Assembly: GCA_951812725.1 (NCBI GenBank)
Contig: OX638330.1
Span: forward strand, 310,001 to 374,000
Source of the DNA: an uncultured Caldilineaceae bacterium
GTDB taxonomy: Bacteria > Chloroflexota > Anaerolineae > Caldilineales > Caldilineaceae
Direction: 5' to 3'
DNA length: 64,000 nucleotides
Below are positions 8,480-17,744 of the stretch, one piece after another. Positions within the stretch are counted from its first letter, which is position 1, and each line of letters begins with the position of its first letter. The notes beneath the pieces were generated by a model. That model did not search any database, was not told the origin of the DNA, and saw nothing but the letters and a program-made list of their open reading frames with translations. Made by a program: the position numbers and the translations under genes.

Positions 8480-9571
8480 ATGAGCTCGCTTCGCATCCTG
8501 ATAATCGGTGCAGGGGCAATTGGCTGCTTTGTCGGCGGCAAATTGGCTTCTGCAGGGCACAGCGTGACCTTAGTCGGCCGCGCCCGTACTGCCGCAGCGG
8601 TGCGGGCGCGCGGTCTGGAACTGCACGCGGCGAGTAACGCTGTGGAAACTGTCCGCTCGGTCAGCGCGGCAGCGTCCGTGCGAGAGGCGTTTCCTGCCCC
8701 ATACGACCTCGCCATCCTCGCGGTCAAAAGCTACGACACGGCTACTGCGCTTGACGAACTGGCCTCGGTCGGATCCGCGCTCCCTCCAAAGATTCTCAGC
8801 CTTCAGAATGGGGTCGGTAATGAGGACGAAATCGCCGCGCGTTTTGGCATGCAGCAGGTCCTCGCCGGTACGATCACGGCGCCGGTCGAAGTGCGGGAGC
8901 CAGGCGTGGTCCAGGTAACGAAGCCAGGATTTGCTATCGGCCTGGCAGAATTCTGTCAGGAGGATGAAGGGACGATAAGCAACTCTGGCGCCTCTCTCCT
9001 CACTTCGCTCTCCTCGCAGTTTTCCGCTGCCGGTCTCCCCACCAAAGTGTACGAAGACGCCCAGGCCATGAAATGGTCCAAGCTGCTCATGAACATGATC
9101 GGCAATGCCACCAGCGCCATCCTGGCCGAACCGCCTGGCATCACTTTCGCCGACGCCCGCATAACCAACCTGGAGATCGACGCCCTACGCGAGGCCCTGC
9201 GCGTGATGGCTGCGGCCAACATCCATCCTCTGAATATGGAGAAGTATCCGTTAGGTACACTCGCCCCTCTGTTGCGCTTCGGCCCGCGCGCGCTCTTGCG
9301 GCCCGCTCTGCACAGGATCGTCGGCGGCGCGCGGGGTGGAAAGATGCCCAGCTTGTTTTTGGACTTGGATGCAGGTAAGAGCGGGAGCGAAGTGGGCTGG
9401 TACAACGGCGCCGTCGTGCGCTTGGGGGGCGACGTCGGCATCAAAACGCCAGTCAACCGTTTGCTGACCGAAACTGTCCAGCAGCTGGCTGCCGAACCCC
9501 AATCGTGCTCGGCCTGGCAAGGAAATTACGAGCGGCTTACCGCATTGGTCAGAGAGGTTTCTGGCTCTTAG
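8480..9571 (+). CDS. 2-dehydropantoate 2-reductase family (ApbA/PanE-like)
   Basis: A 363-residue member of the ketopantoate reductase family, NADPH-dependent enzymes that reduce 2-oxo acids such as ketopantoate. The N-terminal Rossmann motif is LIIGAGAIGCFVGGKLASAG. AILAVKSYDT and SLQNGVGNED are standard family motifs, and MKWSKLLMNMIGNATSAIL carries the catalytic Lys and conserved Asn residues. It is longer than Escherichia coli PanE (about 300) with an extended C-terminal helical part. It begins 3 bp after glpC at the end of the glycerol operon, so it might act on another 2-oxo acid rather than in pantothenate synthesis; the substrate cannot be read from the sequence. Confidence 0.82.
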   Translation: MSSLRILIIGAGAIGCFVGGKLASAGHSVTLVGRARTAAAVRARGLELHAASNAVETVRSVSAAASVREAFPAPYDLAILAVKSYDTATALDELASVGSALPPKILSLQNGVGNEDEIAARFGMQQVLAGTITAPVEVREPGVVQVTKPGFAIGLAEFCQEDEGTISNSGASLLTSLSSQFSAAGLPTKVYEDAQAMKWSKLLMNMIGNATSAILAEPPGITFADARITNLEIDALREALRVMAAANIHPLNMEKYPLGTLAPLLRFGPRALLRPALHRIVGGARGGKMPSLFLDLDAGKSGSEVGWYNGAVVRLGGDVGIKTPVNRLLTETVQQLAAEPQSCSAWQGNYERLTALVREVSGS

Positions 9572-9631
9572 TGCACAAACACCCCTGCTATTGAAGGTGC
9601 GCACCAGCAGTCGACATCAAGAAACGTCAGT

Positions 9632-10609
9632 CTAAAGTCCCGGGCCGATCAGTACAATCAGCACCAATGCCAGAATGGCAAAAGCCGAATACTCCAGCAC
9701 AAGTCTGCGGCTGAGATGGCCCTCATGCAGTGCGTGGCGCGCCAGCCCCACGAACAGATAAAAGATCAACAACAGTACCAGCCCACCACTTGCCCCCGAC
9801 AGCGGCCAATAATTCAACGCCCACGCCGCCTCTCCCAGTACCAGCGCAACTACCGCCGCATAGCTGAGCACGACGTTCACTCTTGGCGTTATGTCGCGCA
9901 ACAATTCTACCGCCAGCAACGCGGCCGTCGCCGCAATCAGAGAACCGGAGAGCAGGCTGCGAGTTCGGGTCTGATACACCAACAAAAAGAGGGCCAGTGC
10001 AGCAGTATAGGAAAGCACATTGAGCAGGATGCGGGCCTGCCGGTAGCCTGATGATTCTCGGTCCGCGGTGGCATATAAATTGAACAAAATAATCGCGATC
10101 AGCCCACCGCTGAACAACGCCGTACCCGCCTGGAAAAGCGGCGTGGTGACCACTGGCGCCATCAATACTGCCAAAATCGAGACGGCAGCAGGGAGACCCC
10201 AGAACAGCCAGGTGTGCCCGCCATTTTCCGGTTCATGACCCAGCGAGTCCCCGGCGAAAAGAGGATGTGTGCGAATTGCACGCTCCGTGCCGCTGGCAGT
10301 GAGCAGGGCGATAAAGACGGCAAGGACGGTCGTCTCGCTGATCCTGATCGACATGGGCGAGCCAAGCACATTCAGAGTCAGAACAACTGTCGGCAACCGC
10401 AAGAACAGGCTGATCGATACGGTAGCCGCCACCGTCCATGCCAACACGCTCACGCGCTGCACGAAACGCCGGTTTGGACCGGCTGCAGCCAAAGTTGGCC
10501 CTGATCGTTCCATCCCTATTTCGGCAAAGGTTGATTGGCTGACTTCAGATTGCCGCGTATTCTGTTGGCCGCCGGCCGCAAACGGCGAATACCAGTTCTC
10601 AGTCCCCAA
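9632..10609 (-). CDS. Polytopic membrane protein of unknown function
   Basis: A 325-residue protein with roughly eight or nine predicted hydrophobic helices (for example VSVLAWTVAATVSISLFL, GLPAAVSILAVLMAPVV, ALALFLLVYQTR and VLSYAAVVALVLGEAAW) and short loops, implying an integral inner-membrane protein. No catalytic motif is visible and I do not recognise a family with confidence. The first 32 residues are polar and a second Met (start at 10513) may be the true start. It is transcribed convergently with the ketopantoate-reductase-like gene and divergently from the CHAT protease gene, sharing with the latter a short intergenic region that contains an inverted repeat. Confidence 0.75.
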   Translation of the reverse strand: MGTENWYSPFAAGGQQNTRQSEVSQSTFAEIGMERSGPTLAAAGPNRRFVQRVSVLAWTVAATVSISLFLRLPTVVLTLNVLGSPMSIRISETTVLAVFIALLTASGTERAIRTHPLFAGDSLGHEPENGGHTWLFWGLPAAVSILAVLMAPVVTTPLFQAGTALFSGGLIAIILFNLYATADRESSGYRQARILLNVLSYTAALALFLLVYQTRTRSLLSGSLIAATAALLAVELLRDITPRVNVVLSYAAVVALVLGEAAWALNYWPLSGASGGLVLLLIFYLFVGLARHALHEGHLSRRLVLEYSAFAILALVLIVLIGPGL

Positions 10610-10622
10610 TTTTCAGCTTCCA

Positions 10623-10677
10623 GTTTCCAGTTGCAAAGGATGATGTTACTATAAAACAAAAAGCACTAACTGGAAAC
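10623..10677. promoter_or_regulatory. Inverted repeat in the divergent promoter region
   Basis: GTTTCCAGTT at 10623-10632 and its exact complement AACTGGAAAC at 10668-10677 are separated by 35 bp of A+T-rich DNA containing TATAAA. They lie between the membrane protein and the CHAT gene, with the right arm ending 5 bp before the TTG start. It could be an operator or loop site for divergent control. This is an inference from symmetry alone. Confidence 0.35.
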
Positions 10678-10682
10678 CGCAG

Positions 10683-12128
10683 TTGAACCAGTACAGAAAC
10701 TTCGACATTACTATAACCAGGGATAGACCGCCCTATGCAGTGCTTGCATCCTATCGGGGTCTGAGCGGCGCCTCTACCTTCGGCCAGGAAGCCCTCCAAC
10801 CTGTCTGGCAGGAATACCTGTCCAGGTTGAGTGATCCATTTCAGACGCAGGGGGAGCATCTCCTGGCCGAAATCGGCAGCAGGCTTTTTTCGGAACTGAT
10901 TCTTGATCAGGTGCGAGACCTCTGGGCCCAGGCGCGCACCGACCTGGACGATGGCGGTCGTCTGCGGCTACGGCTCATCCTGCATCCACCCGCGGTCGCC
11001 GCCCTGCCGTGGGAGACACTTCACGATCCCCGTCGCAATCAATCCTTTGCCGCCGACGCCAATATCTCACTAGTCCGCACCCAGAATCTCGTGAGCTATG
11101 TTGCCCGCCCCAGGGCGCTGGAGGCGACGCCGCCGCTGAAAGTCTTGTTGGTGACGGTCGATACAGGTGCACCGGACGAACACATACCGCATTGGACCGA
11201 ACAAGGCGAGCAGAGAATCCAATTGGCCGCACAAGAGGAAAGCACAAAGATCCGTTCTGCCTTCGCCGGGCTGTCGTCCGGCCGCGTGAAACTGGATCAA
11301 CTGAACGGGCGGGTCACGATTCAGCAGATTCGAGAGCGGCTGGTGACGGATTGGCCCGACGTCCTGCACTTTGTCGGCCACGGCAATGAGGACGGTCTTC
11401 TGCTCTGGGCCGATGACGCCCCCGCACTCGTTTCGGCCGCAACGCTGCGCACGGTATTGCAGCAGGCAGAATCGGTGAAACTGATCTTTATCAACGCCTG
11501 CCTTGCCGGAAGTGTAGATGGTGCCCGCCCTTTCGCAGGCATTGCCCACCAGTTGCTTCAAAGTGGTCTGCCTTCAGTGATAGCCATGCGCTACGAGATC
11601 CTGGATCGCTCCGCCGCGAGTTTTGCCTCGGGATTCTATGAAGCTCTTGTCTCGGGCCAAGGGCGCGGCCACATTGACGCCGCGGTCAGCATTGCCCGCA
11701 ACAATCTTTACATCAATGATCCGAATCGAGTGGACTATGCAACGCCGATTCTCTGGCTCAATGCAGAGGACGGTCGCATTCTGCCTATCGACGATGCGCA
11801 CGGGTCGCCGGACTCCACCTCCCCGCACTCGCTCCCCCCGCGTTCCCAGATGGCGAGTTCCTCGCTGCGGCTCGAATTCAGATTGGAAGAAAAAGAAGCC
11901 TGGTTCCGCTCCTTGCCGGATTCCATCTCTGATCCCCATCTGCCCTTTGAGTATCAGCGCCGCCGCCGGATTGTCGGCCTGTTGCTGAAGATTCTGCAAC
12001 AGGCAGTAGAGGAACGCGAGCAGGGCCAAGTCATCGATATCAGGTCTGTACAGAGACGCCTGTCAACATTCGAAGAGGAGAGGCGTCACATCCAGAATAT
12101 CCTTGACCATTGCCTGAACTGTTCGTAA
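10683..12128 (+). CDS. CHAT-domain (caspase-like) protease
   Basis: A 481-residue CHAT-domain protein, a caspase/separase-fold cysteine peptidase family often acting as an effector in prokaryotic stress or immune systems. The catalytic His is 233 in VLHFVGHGNEDG and the catalytic Cys is 273 in LIFINACLAGS, spaced as expected. GLPSVIAMRYEI and FASGFYEAL are further CHAT motifs. The first roughly 130 residues are a helical and beta domain (RLRLILHPPAVAALPWETLH) often found before CHAT. The C-terminus (about 400-481) is charged and helical. The only start found is a TTG at 10683 with no clear ribosome binding site, suggesting weak translation. Its 3' end overlaps the next gene, a glycosidase-like/O-antigen ligase fusion. 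There is no obvious substrate gene such as a gasdermin or TPR partner beside it. Confidence 0.85.
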   Translation: MNQYRNFDITITRDRPPYAVLASYRGLSGASTFGQEALQPVWQEYLSRLSDPFQTQGEHLLAEIGSRLFSELILDQVRDLWAQARTDLDDGGRLRLRLILHPPAVAALPWETLHDPRRNQSFAADANISLVRTQNLVSYVARPRALEATPPLKVLLVTVDTGAPDEHIPHWTEQGEQRIQLAAQEESTKIRSAFAGLSSGRVKLDQLNGRVTIQQIRERLVTDWPDVLHFVGHGNEDGLLLWADDAPALVSAATLRTVLQQAESVKLIFINACLAGSVDGARPFAGIAHQLLQSGLPSVIAMRYEILDRSAASFASGFYEALVSGQGRGHIDAAVSIARNNLYINDPNRVDYATPILWLNAEDGRILPIDDAHGSPDSTSPHSLPPRSQMASSSLRLEFRLEEKEAWFRSLPDSISDPHLPFEYQRRRRIVGLLLKILQQAVEEREQGQVIDIRSVQRRLSTFEEERRHIQNILDHCLNCS

Positions 12129-14818
12129 GACCCGATGCCGTGGCTCGGACCAGTATAAGACTGATCCATCTCGCCTGCCTCTACGCCATTCTCTGTTACC
12201 TGAGTGTAGAGATCGCTCTTTCGCTGCGAGAACTTCGGGAAACTGACCCCAGCAGTCTACTACCTCCTGCAGAGGCCTCCACAAGTTCTTCTTCAGCAGA
12301 TCAGATCCCTTTTCTCGGCGTCACCGTCGAGCTCGAACAGTACGAAGACCCGCGCCAACTGCAGCAAGTCTTGCATCGCCTGCACGGCGCCGGTTTCGGC
12401 TGGGTACGCCAACGTATTGACTGGGGCCTCATCGAACCTCAGCCGGGAGAGTTTCAGTGGGCGTGGACCGATGAAGTCCTGTCCGCAATTTCCGTCGCCG
12501 GGCTGGTGCCCGTAGTCGTCCTGGACGGCAGCCCTGTCTGGGCCCGAGACAGTAGAGATAGTCCGCCCCAAGAACTCGCTGCCAATGACCGGCGATCACG
12601 ACTGGCGCCCCCTGCCTCTCCGGAGACCTTTGCCCGCTTTGCCGCGGCGTTCGCCGCCCGCTACCAGGACACAGTCCGCTATTATCAGATCTGGGATGAG
12701 CCGAACATAGCGCCCCACTGGGGAAACCGGCTCATCGATCCGGTCGGCTACGCCCGGTTGCTGCGCCAAGCCGCCATCGCTGTACGGGCCGCGGATCCGG
12801 ACGCAGTTATCCTGGCCGCCGCGCTGGCGCCCACCCAGGACCGGGGCCATACCGCGATCGACGAGGGCTTCTACTTGCAACGGCTTTACGCGGCCGGCGC
12901 CGCGCCCTTCTTCGATGCAGTTCTTGTGCAACCATTTGGCTTCGGGACCGGGCCGGAAGATGTACCCAGCCGTGTCAACGTGCTCAACTTCCACCGTGCG
13001 GCCTGGGTGCGGCAAGTAATGGTCGCGGCCGGTGACGGACAGACACCGGTATGGGCAGTCCGGTTTGGATGGAATCGGCAGGTCCAGGATCCCTGGAAGA
13101 CCGTTTCGGCGGCCGATCAACTTCGCTTTACCGAGGAAGCGATCCGGCATGCACGGGCCAACTGGCCTTGGCTGGCAGCGATGGGCTGGCCGATAGACCA
13201 ACCGGTCGCGCCCCCCTCAGATCCGATGTGGGGTTTTTCTCTCATCGCCGCCGACGGGACAGAGCAACCGCTACTGGCCCTGTTTTCGGCTGCCGCGCAG
13301 GCAACAGCTGACACCAAGGCGCCCGCACCCAACGATCAGCGATACGCAAGACTTGCATTGCTGCTGTTGGCTGCCGGATTTCTCCTCTGGTGGTCGATAC
13401 TTACTGCTCGCCGTCTGCCTCTGCGTCAGTGGCAGACGGCCTATCGCAGCTGGCCGCCGCTCCCCAAACTCGCCGTCTGGGCGCTCCTGTTCACTGTTTA
13501 CTATCTGGCCGTCTGGCCGCCTCTGATCATCTTCTGCTGGCTATCTGCCGCTTTTCTCATCGCAGCCGCACCGTCTACAGGGCTGATGATCGCGGCGGCC
13601 GCGCTGCCCTTCCATTTTCAGCACAAGGAGCTGCAGCTCGTGGGCGCCGTCTGGGCTGTGCCGCCGGCCCACGCCGCGCTGCTTGCCACGCTGCCTGCCC
13701 TCGCGCAACGCGTCATCCGCGCTACTGAGTGGCGCATCAGCCCTGCTCTCAAAGCCTTCTACCCGATTCGCAATGCATTTTACGGAGTACGAGATAAGCA
13801 ATTCGCCACTCTGCTAGTCGCAGCCTGGATTGTCATAAATCTCCTGGCCGCCCGCAACGTCTGGCACTGGCCGGGCTACTACCGCGGACTGTGGGAGCTT
13901 GCTGTGGTGCCAACTCTGCTCTATGCCGGCATCAGGCTGCTTGCATCGGGGTCCCGTCAACGTCGGTCCGTGTTGATTGCGCTTTTCACAGGCGGCGCTC
14001 TCGCCGCGGGCGTAGGGTTAATCGACTGGCTGATCGGAGGCGGCGTATCCGTCGACGGCGTGCGCCGCCTGATGGGGGTCTCCTTTTCACCCAATCAGAC
14101 CGCTCTCTATCTGCTGCGTACAATGTTTGTCGGTGTTGGACTCCTGGTAACTTTCCGGCGCTGGCCGCGCGGCCTGACCGCGGGCTGTCTTTTGGTGGCG
14201 GGAGCGCTGCTTCTGACAGCCAGTCGCGGCGCCATCCTGCTCGGCCTGCCCGTTGGCGCCCTGGTCATGGCCGCGGCCGGACGCCTTCATGTACGCTTCC
14301 TGCAAGGGAGGCGAGTCGCCATACTGCTGGCGCTGGTGGTCGGCCTGGCAATAGCGGTCGGCTTGGAGTATGTCCTCGTCTATGGCGACCGACTGCTGAA
14401 CATCGAGACAATGCGTTCTCGCCTCGCCATCTGGCAGGGCGCCTGGAGCCTGTGGAGGCATTACCCCTTGCTGGGAGTGGGGCCCAGTGGATTTTACTGG
14501 AACTATCCGGCCTTCCTGCAGCCTTCGCCAACGGCCGATCCCAATCTGCTGCACCCCCACTCTGTCTGGCTTGAATATGCAACCGGCTGGGGTGCTGTCG
14601 GTCTGGTGTGGTTTGGCGCGTTTCTTGGTATGATTGTGTTAGCGTTGAGACGCTCGTTGCGTGCGCCGCGCGCATGGCATCGGATCGGTATACTGGCCGC
14701 GCTTGCCGCCGGCTTGGCGCACGCACAGGTGGACGCGTTCGCTGCGTTGCCGGAATTGGCCGCTTGGAACTTCGCTGCGCTGGCACTGTTGGCAGCGCCA
14801 AAGCGCGAAGACGTGTGA
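12110..14818 (+). CDS. Glycosidase-like domain fused to O-antigen ligase/polymerase
   Basis: A 902-residue membrane protein. Residues about 16-40 form a signal anchor. Residues about 65-400 look like a clan GH-A (GH5/GH39-like) barrel: GFGWVRQRIDWGLIEPQPGE and QIWDEPNIAPHWG, with Glu197 in the acid/base position. The segment that normally reads TEFGW with the nucleophile Glu is VRFGW here (Arg318), so hydrolysis is doubtful. From about 415 on there are many membrane helices, with the Wzy/WaaL signature RLAIWQGAWSLWRHYPLLGV, then GPSGF and HPHSVWLEYATGWGAVGL. This part would polymerise or transfer a surface polysaccharide. The frame opens at TTG 12110 inside the CHAT gene; GTG 12140 is an alternative start. 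Confidence 0.78.
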   Translation: MPELFVRPDAVARTSIRLIHLACLYAILCYLSVEIALSLRELRETDPSSLLPPAEASTSSSSADQIPFLGVTVELEQYEDPRQLQQVLHRLHGAGFGWVRQRIDWGLIEPQPGEFQWAWTDEVLSAISVAGLVPVVVLDGSPVWARDSRDSPPQELAANDRRSRLAPPASPETFARFAAAFAARYQDTVRYYQIWDEPNIAPHWGNRLIDPVGYARLLRQAAIAVRAADPDAVILAAALAPTQDRGHTAIDEGFYLQRLYAAGAAPFFDAVLVQPFGFGTGPEDVPSRVNVLNFHRAAWVRQVMVAAGDGQTPVWAVRFGWNRQVQDPWKTVSAADQLRFTEEAIRHARANWPWLAAMGWPIDQPVAPPSDPMWGFSLIAADGTEQPLLALFSAAAQATADTKAPAPNDQRYARLALLLLAAGFLLWWSILTARRLPLRQWQTAYRSWPPLPKLAVWALLFTVYYLAVWPPLIIFCWLSAAFLIAAAPSTGLMIAAAALPFHFQHKELQLVGAVWAVPPAHAALLATLPALAQRVIRATEWRISPALKAFYPIRNAFYGVRDKQFATLLVAAWIVINLLAARNVWHWPGYYRGLWELAVVPTLLYAGIRLLASGSRQRRSVLIALFTGGALAAGVGLIDWLIGGGVSVDGVRRLMGVSFSPNQTALYLLRTMFVGVGLLVTFRRWPRGLTAGCLLVAGALLLTASRGAILLGLPVGALVMAAAGRLHVRFLQGRRVAILLALVVGLAIAVGLEYVLVYGDRLLNIETMRSRLAIWQGAWSLWRHYPLLGVGPSGFYWNYPAFLQPSPTADPNLLHPHSVWLEYATGWGAVGLVWFGAFLGMIVLALRRSLRAPRAWHRIGILAALAAGLAHAQVDAFAALPELAAWNFAALALLAAPKREDV

Positions 14819-14884
14819 CTTCCGGACCTGGTTATTCCTTATTCAAATCGATAAAGCTATGGGTGCAACAGAGGAGAGACCAAC

Positions 14885-15727
14885 ATGGGAACGACGCGAC
14901 TCACAGAGCAGCAGTTGGCATTCTTCGAGACGTTCGGCTATCTATACTTTCCGGGGCTACTGGCGGACTGCGCTGACAAGATCATTGACGAGTTCGAAAA
15001 GGTCTGGGCCGCCCACGGCGGCGGCCATTACGGGCAGGAACACGATGGCGAGCAGCGGTCCTGCATCCTTCCTTTTCCTGACAAGAGCGTGTTCCTCAGT
15101 TCGTTACTGGACGATCCCCGCATTCACGACATTGCCGCTGGCATCTGTGGCGACGACTTCAACTACACCAGCGGCGATGGGAACTTCTACGCTGGCGACA
15201 CCCGCTGGCATTCAGACGGCTTCAGTGCCGATCGCATTCTGAGCATCAAGATCGCTTTCTACCTCGACCCGCTCGCGCGCGACAGCGGCGCGCTGCGCAT
15301 CATTCCAGGCAGCCACCGCGTCGGTGACGCCTACGCCGATGCTCTGGAGAACGATATTCGGGAGAGCGGCAAGATTTGGGGGCTGGAGGGACCTGACGTG
15401 CCGGCGCTGATTCTGGAGACCACGCCCGGCGACATCGTTGTGTTCAACCACAATCTCAAGCATGCCGCGTTCGGCGGCTCCCAGCGCAGGCGCATGTACA
15501 CGATGAACTTCTCACGCCGCTATCCTGAGCACCGGCTCGAAGAGCTGCGCAATGTTCTCGGCCGCGAGGCCCGTTTCTGGATAGACCGCATTCACGGCGA
15601 GGCCATGATCGCGACGGCGGGACCCGAGCGCATGGTGCATCTCGAGCAGGTCAGGGAGAACGATACCCACCTGGCAGAACTGACGCGTGAATTCAGGAAG
15701 ACAATGAAAGAGCCGGCACGTGGTTAG
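14885..15727 (+). CDS. Phytanoyl-CoA dioxygenase (PhyH) family protein 1
   Basis: A 280-residue Fe(II)/2-oxoglutarate-dependent oxygenase of the PhyH family. The metal triad is visible: His109 and Asp111 in TRWHSDGF, and His193 in HNLKHAAFGG, with the 2-oxoglutarate-binding Arg just after in RRRMYTMNF. SGALRIIPGSHR is the usual core strand. Bacterial members hydroxylate diverse small molecules, so the substrate is unknown. An AGGAGAG lies 7 bp before the ATG. It is very similar in layout to two other PhyH genes in this window (start FFETFGYLYFPG, end with a Lys/Glu-rich helix). It is the last + strand gene and converges with the Gfo/Idh gene. Confidence 0.88.
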   Translation: MGTTRLTEQQLAFFETFGYLYFPGLLADCADKIIDEFEKVWAAHGGGHYGQEHDGEQRSCILPFPDKSVFLSSLLDDPRIHDIAAGICGDDFNYTSGDGNFYAGDTRWHSDGFSADRILSIKIAFYLDPLARDSGALRIIPGSHRVGDAYADALENDIRESGKIWGLEGPDVPALILETTPGDIVVFNHNLKHAAFGGSQRRRMYTMNFSRRYPEHRLEELRNVLGREARFWIDRIHGEAMIATAGPERMVHLEQVRENDTHLAELTREFRKTMKEPARG

Positions 15728-15749
15728 AGGCGGGTGGTCTCCGTAAGTC

Positions 15750-15779
15750 GCCGCCGCGCCGTGGACAAAGCTCGGCGGC
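15750..15779. terminator. Hairpin between convergent genes
   Basis: GCCGCCG at 15750 and its complement CGGCGGC at 15773 could form a 7 bp stem with a 16 nt loop in the 74 bp between two convergent stops. There is no U-tract, so this is at best a weak bidirectional terminator. Confidence 0.25.
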
Positions 15780-15801
15780 CAGGGGAAGCCAACGTCTACG
15801 T

Positions 15802-16875
15802 CTACGCGGCAACCTGCACCTTTTCCCCCGTTTGCGCGCTCAGGTAGATCGCATCCAGCAGCTTCATGAAGGTCAAGGCATTCGCCGGCGAAACATCGGG
15901 CGGCTGCTCGCCGCGGATCGCAGCCGCAAAGTCGCGAATCTCCCCGTCAAAGTCCCCACTGCCGTGCTCCGCGTGCTCATCCACAAAGGTGTCGCCTTCA
16001 GTGTAGATTGCCCCCAACAGGCGTCGCGTGCCCGAACGTGTCTGCCCCGAAGCCAGCCGCGTCGACTCGACTTCGATGGTCCCAGCCGTGCCCAGAACGC
16101 GCAAACGCAGGTCCCACGCCCGGTCCGCCCAGGTGGCAATGACCGCCGAAGTGTCCATCTGAATCGTGATGCCGCCGTCACAGCCCACCAGAAAGCTCAT
16201 GTAATCTTCGGAATGCCGCTCTACCTTAAGTCGCGTCGGAAACGCACTATGGCTGACGGCGAACGCCCATTGCGGTTGCGGGCAGCCCATCAGATACCAG
16301 GCCTGGTCGAGGTAATGGGAGCCGTGTTGCCCCAGGGCGCCGCCCTTCAGACCCCAGCGGTACAACCAATCCCGGCCGGCCGGCGGCTCATAGTCGACGC
16401 CTCGCTCCAGGTAATGGTAGTGGACGTGTGCATGGTAAGTATGCCCGATCCTTCCATCGGCAATCAGTTGGCGGCTCTTCTTGTTCTCGTCCTCATGGCG
16501 CATGAAGTATGAGTAGACCAGTGTCTTTCCGCTGCCAGCAGCGACCGTATTGATCTCCTCGACCTCCGCAGCGTTGAGCCCGTGCGGTTTCTGCACCAGC
16601 ACGTGCTTACCGGCGTTCAGTGCATCAATGACCATTGGCTTGCGAACATCGGGCGAAGTGGCCACGCCAACCGCGTCAACCTCGTCATCGGCAAGCAACT
16701 CACGATAGTCTCCGTAGACCCGTGCGACTTCGTTCTCTTGAGCAACCTGATGCGCCAACCCCTGATTCAGATCGGCGACCGCCCAGGCGACAGTATCTTC
16801 GCCCGCGTGTGCGCCCTCCACCCAGGCCCGACCGACCCGGCAGCCGACAACGCCAATCCTGATCCTGTCTGACAT
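15802..16875 (-). CDS. Gfo/Idh/MocA family oxidoreductase
   Basis: A 357-residue NAD(P)-dependent dehydrogenase of the glucose-fructose oxidoreductase/inositol dehydrogenase family. The N-terminal Rossmann motif is IGVVGCRVGRAWVEGA. The catalytic segment reads HVLVQKPHGLNAAE, with Gln in place of the more usual Glu before Lys-Pro. GGALGQHGSHYLDQAWYLMG is the C-terminal substrate-domain motif with the conserved His. Such enzymes oxidise or epimerise sugars and polyols. It starts 4 bp after the stop of the PhyH 2 gene, so the two form a two-gene operon; oxygenase and dehydrogenase probably act on the same compound (inference). Confidence 0.88.
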   Translation of the reverse strand: MSDRIRIGVVGCRVGRAWVEGAHAGEDTVAWAVADLNQGLAHQVAQENEVARVYGDYRELLADDEVDAVGVATSPDVRKPMVIDALNAGKHVLVQKPHGLNAAEVEEINTVAAGSGKTLVYSYFMRHEDENKKSRQLIADGRIGHTYHAHVHYHYLERGVDYEPPAGRDWLYRWGLKGGALGQHGSHYLDQAWYLMGCPQPQWAFAVSHSAFPTRLKVERHSEDYMSFLVGCDGGITIQMDTSAVIATWADRAWDLRLRVLGTAGTIEVESTRLASGQTRSGTRRLLGAIYTEGDTFVDEHAEHGSGDFDGEIRDFAAAIRGEQPPDVSPANALTFMKLLDAIYLSAQTGEKVQVAA

Positions 16876-16879
16876 AGCC

Positions 16880-17692
16880 CTACCCGCGAGCCGGTTCGGC
16901 CATTTCCTGCCGCGCCTTGGCAGACAGCGCCGGCAGGTGGCTCTCGTGTGCCATCACCTGTTCCAAATGCCGCATCCGTGAAGGAGAGGCAGTGCTGCGC
17001 ATAATCTCGGAGTGCATCTGGTCCTTCCAGAAGCGCGCGCCGCCGGCCACGAACTTCTCCAACTCCTCAATCTCTACCGGCGTTTCGCAGTGGGCGCAGC
17101 AGTTGATCGTGAACATGCGCCTGGCCGTGTCGCCTCCAAACGAAGAGTGCATCAGATTATGATTGAAAGCCACAACATCGCCCGGCTGCGTCTCCAGCGC
17201 CGCGTGCGGAACCTCCGGCTGCGAAATCCCCCACAGTTCAGAGGCCTCGCGCGCCTGCCGCGCCTGCCAACCTTCCAGGTCCGGCCGGTGTGAGCCAGGA
17301 ATCACGCGCAAACAGCCTGAATCAGCGGTCAATGGATCGAGATAGAATGCTACCTTCAGATATTTCCCGATCGTGTGGAAGCCGTCGCTGTGCCAGCGCG
17401 TATCGCCGGTGTAATAGTTGCCGTCGCCGCCGAGGTAGTTGAAATCTTCGCCCAGGATGCTGCTGATCAGCCCGTCGATGCTGGGGTGATCCAGCAGTGT
17501 GCAGAGGCGCTCCTGCTGATCGATAAAGGGCACAATGCAAGAACGCTGCGTCCCATCATGGACCTGCCCGCTATTCGCGAAGATCGTTTCGAAATCCTCG
17601 ATAATCCAACCGACCTCCTCCTTCATCAGACCTGGGAAATGGAGATAGCCGAAGGTTTCAAAAAACTGGAGCTGCTGTTGGCTGAGTTTCAT
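16880..17692 (-). CDS. Phytanoyl-CoA dioxygenase (PhyH) family protein 2
   Basis: A 270-residue PhyH-type Fe(II)/2-oxoglutarate dioxygenase. The metal ligands are His101 and Asp103 (TRWHSDGF) and His182 (HNLMHSSFGG), with Arg191/192 following in TARRMFTIN. SGCLRVIPGSHR is conserved. The frame is open to 17740, but ATG 17692 is preferred because AGGAGA lies 8 bp upstream of it and the homologous region begins there (FFETFGYLHFPG). It is clearly paralogous to PhyH 1 and PhyH 3 in this window. It is first in an operon with the Gfo/Idh gene. A 16 bp palindrome lies about 50 bp upstream, and beyond that is repeat copy 2. Confidence 0.87.
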   Translation of the reverse strand: MKLSQQQLQFFETFGYLHFPGLMKEEVGWIIEDFETIFANSGQVHDGTQRSCIVPFIDQQERLCTLLDHPSIDGLISSILGEDFNYLGGDGNYYTGDTRWHSDGFHTIGKYLKVAFYLDPLTADSGCLRVIPGSHRPDLEGWQARQAREASELWGISQPEVPHAALETQPGDVVAFNHNLMHSSFGGDTARRMFTINCCAHCETPVEIEELEKFVAGGARFWKDQMHSEIMRSTASPSRMRHLEQVMAHESHLPALSAKARQEMAEPARG

Positions 17693-17744
17693 CAGTTCGT
17701 CTCCTGAGAAGCGTGACGCTAACTTATGGAATGCCTCCAATTGT

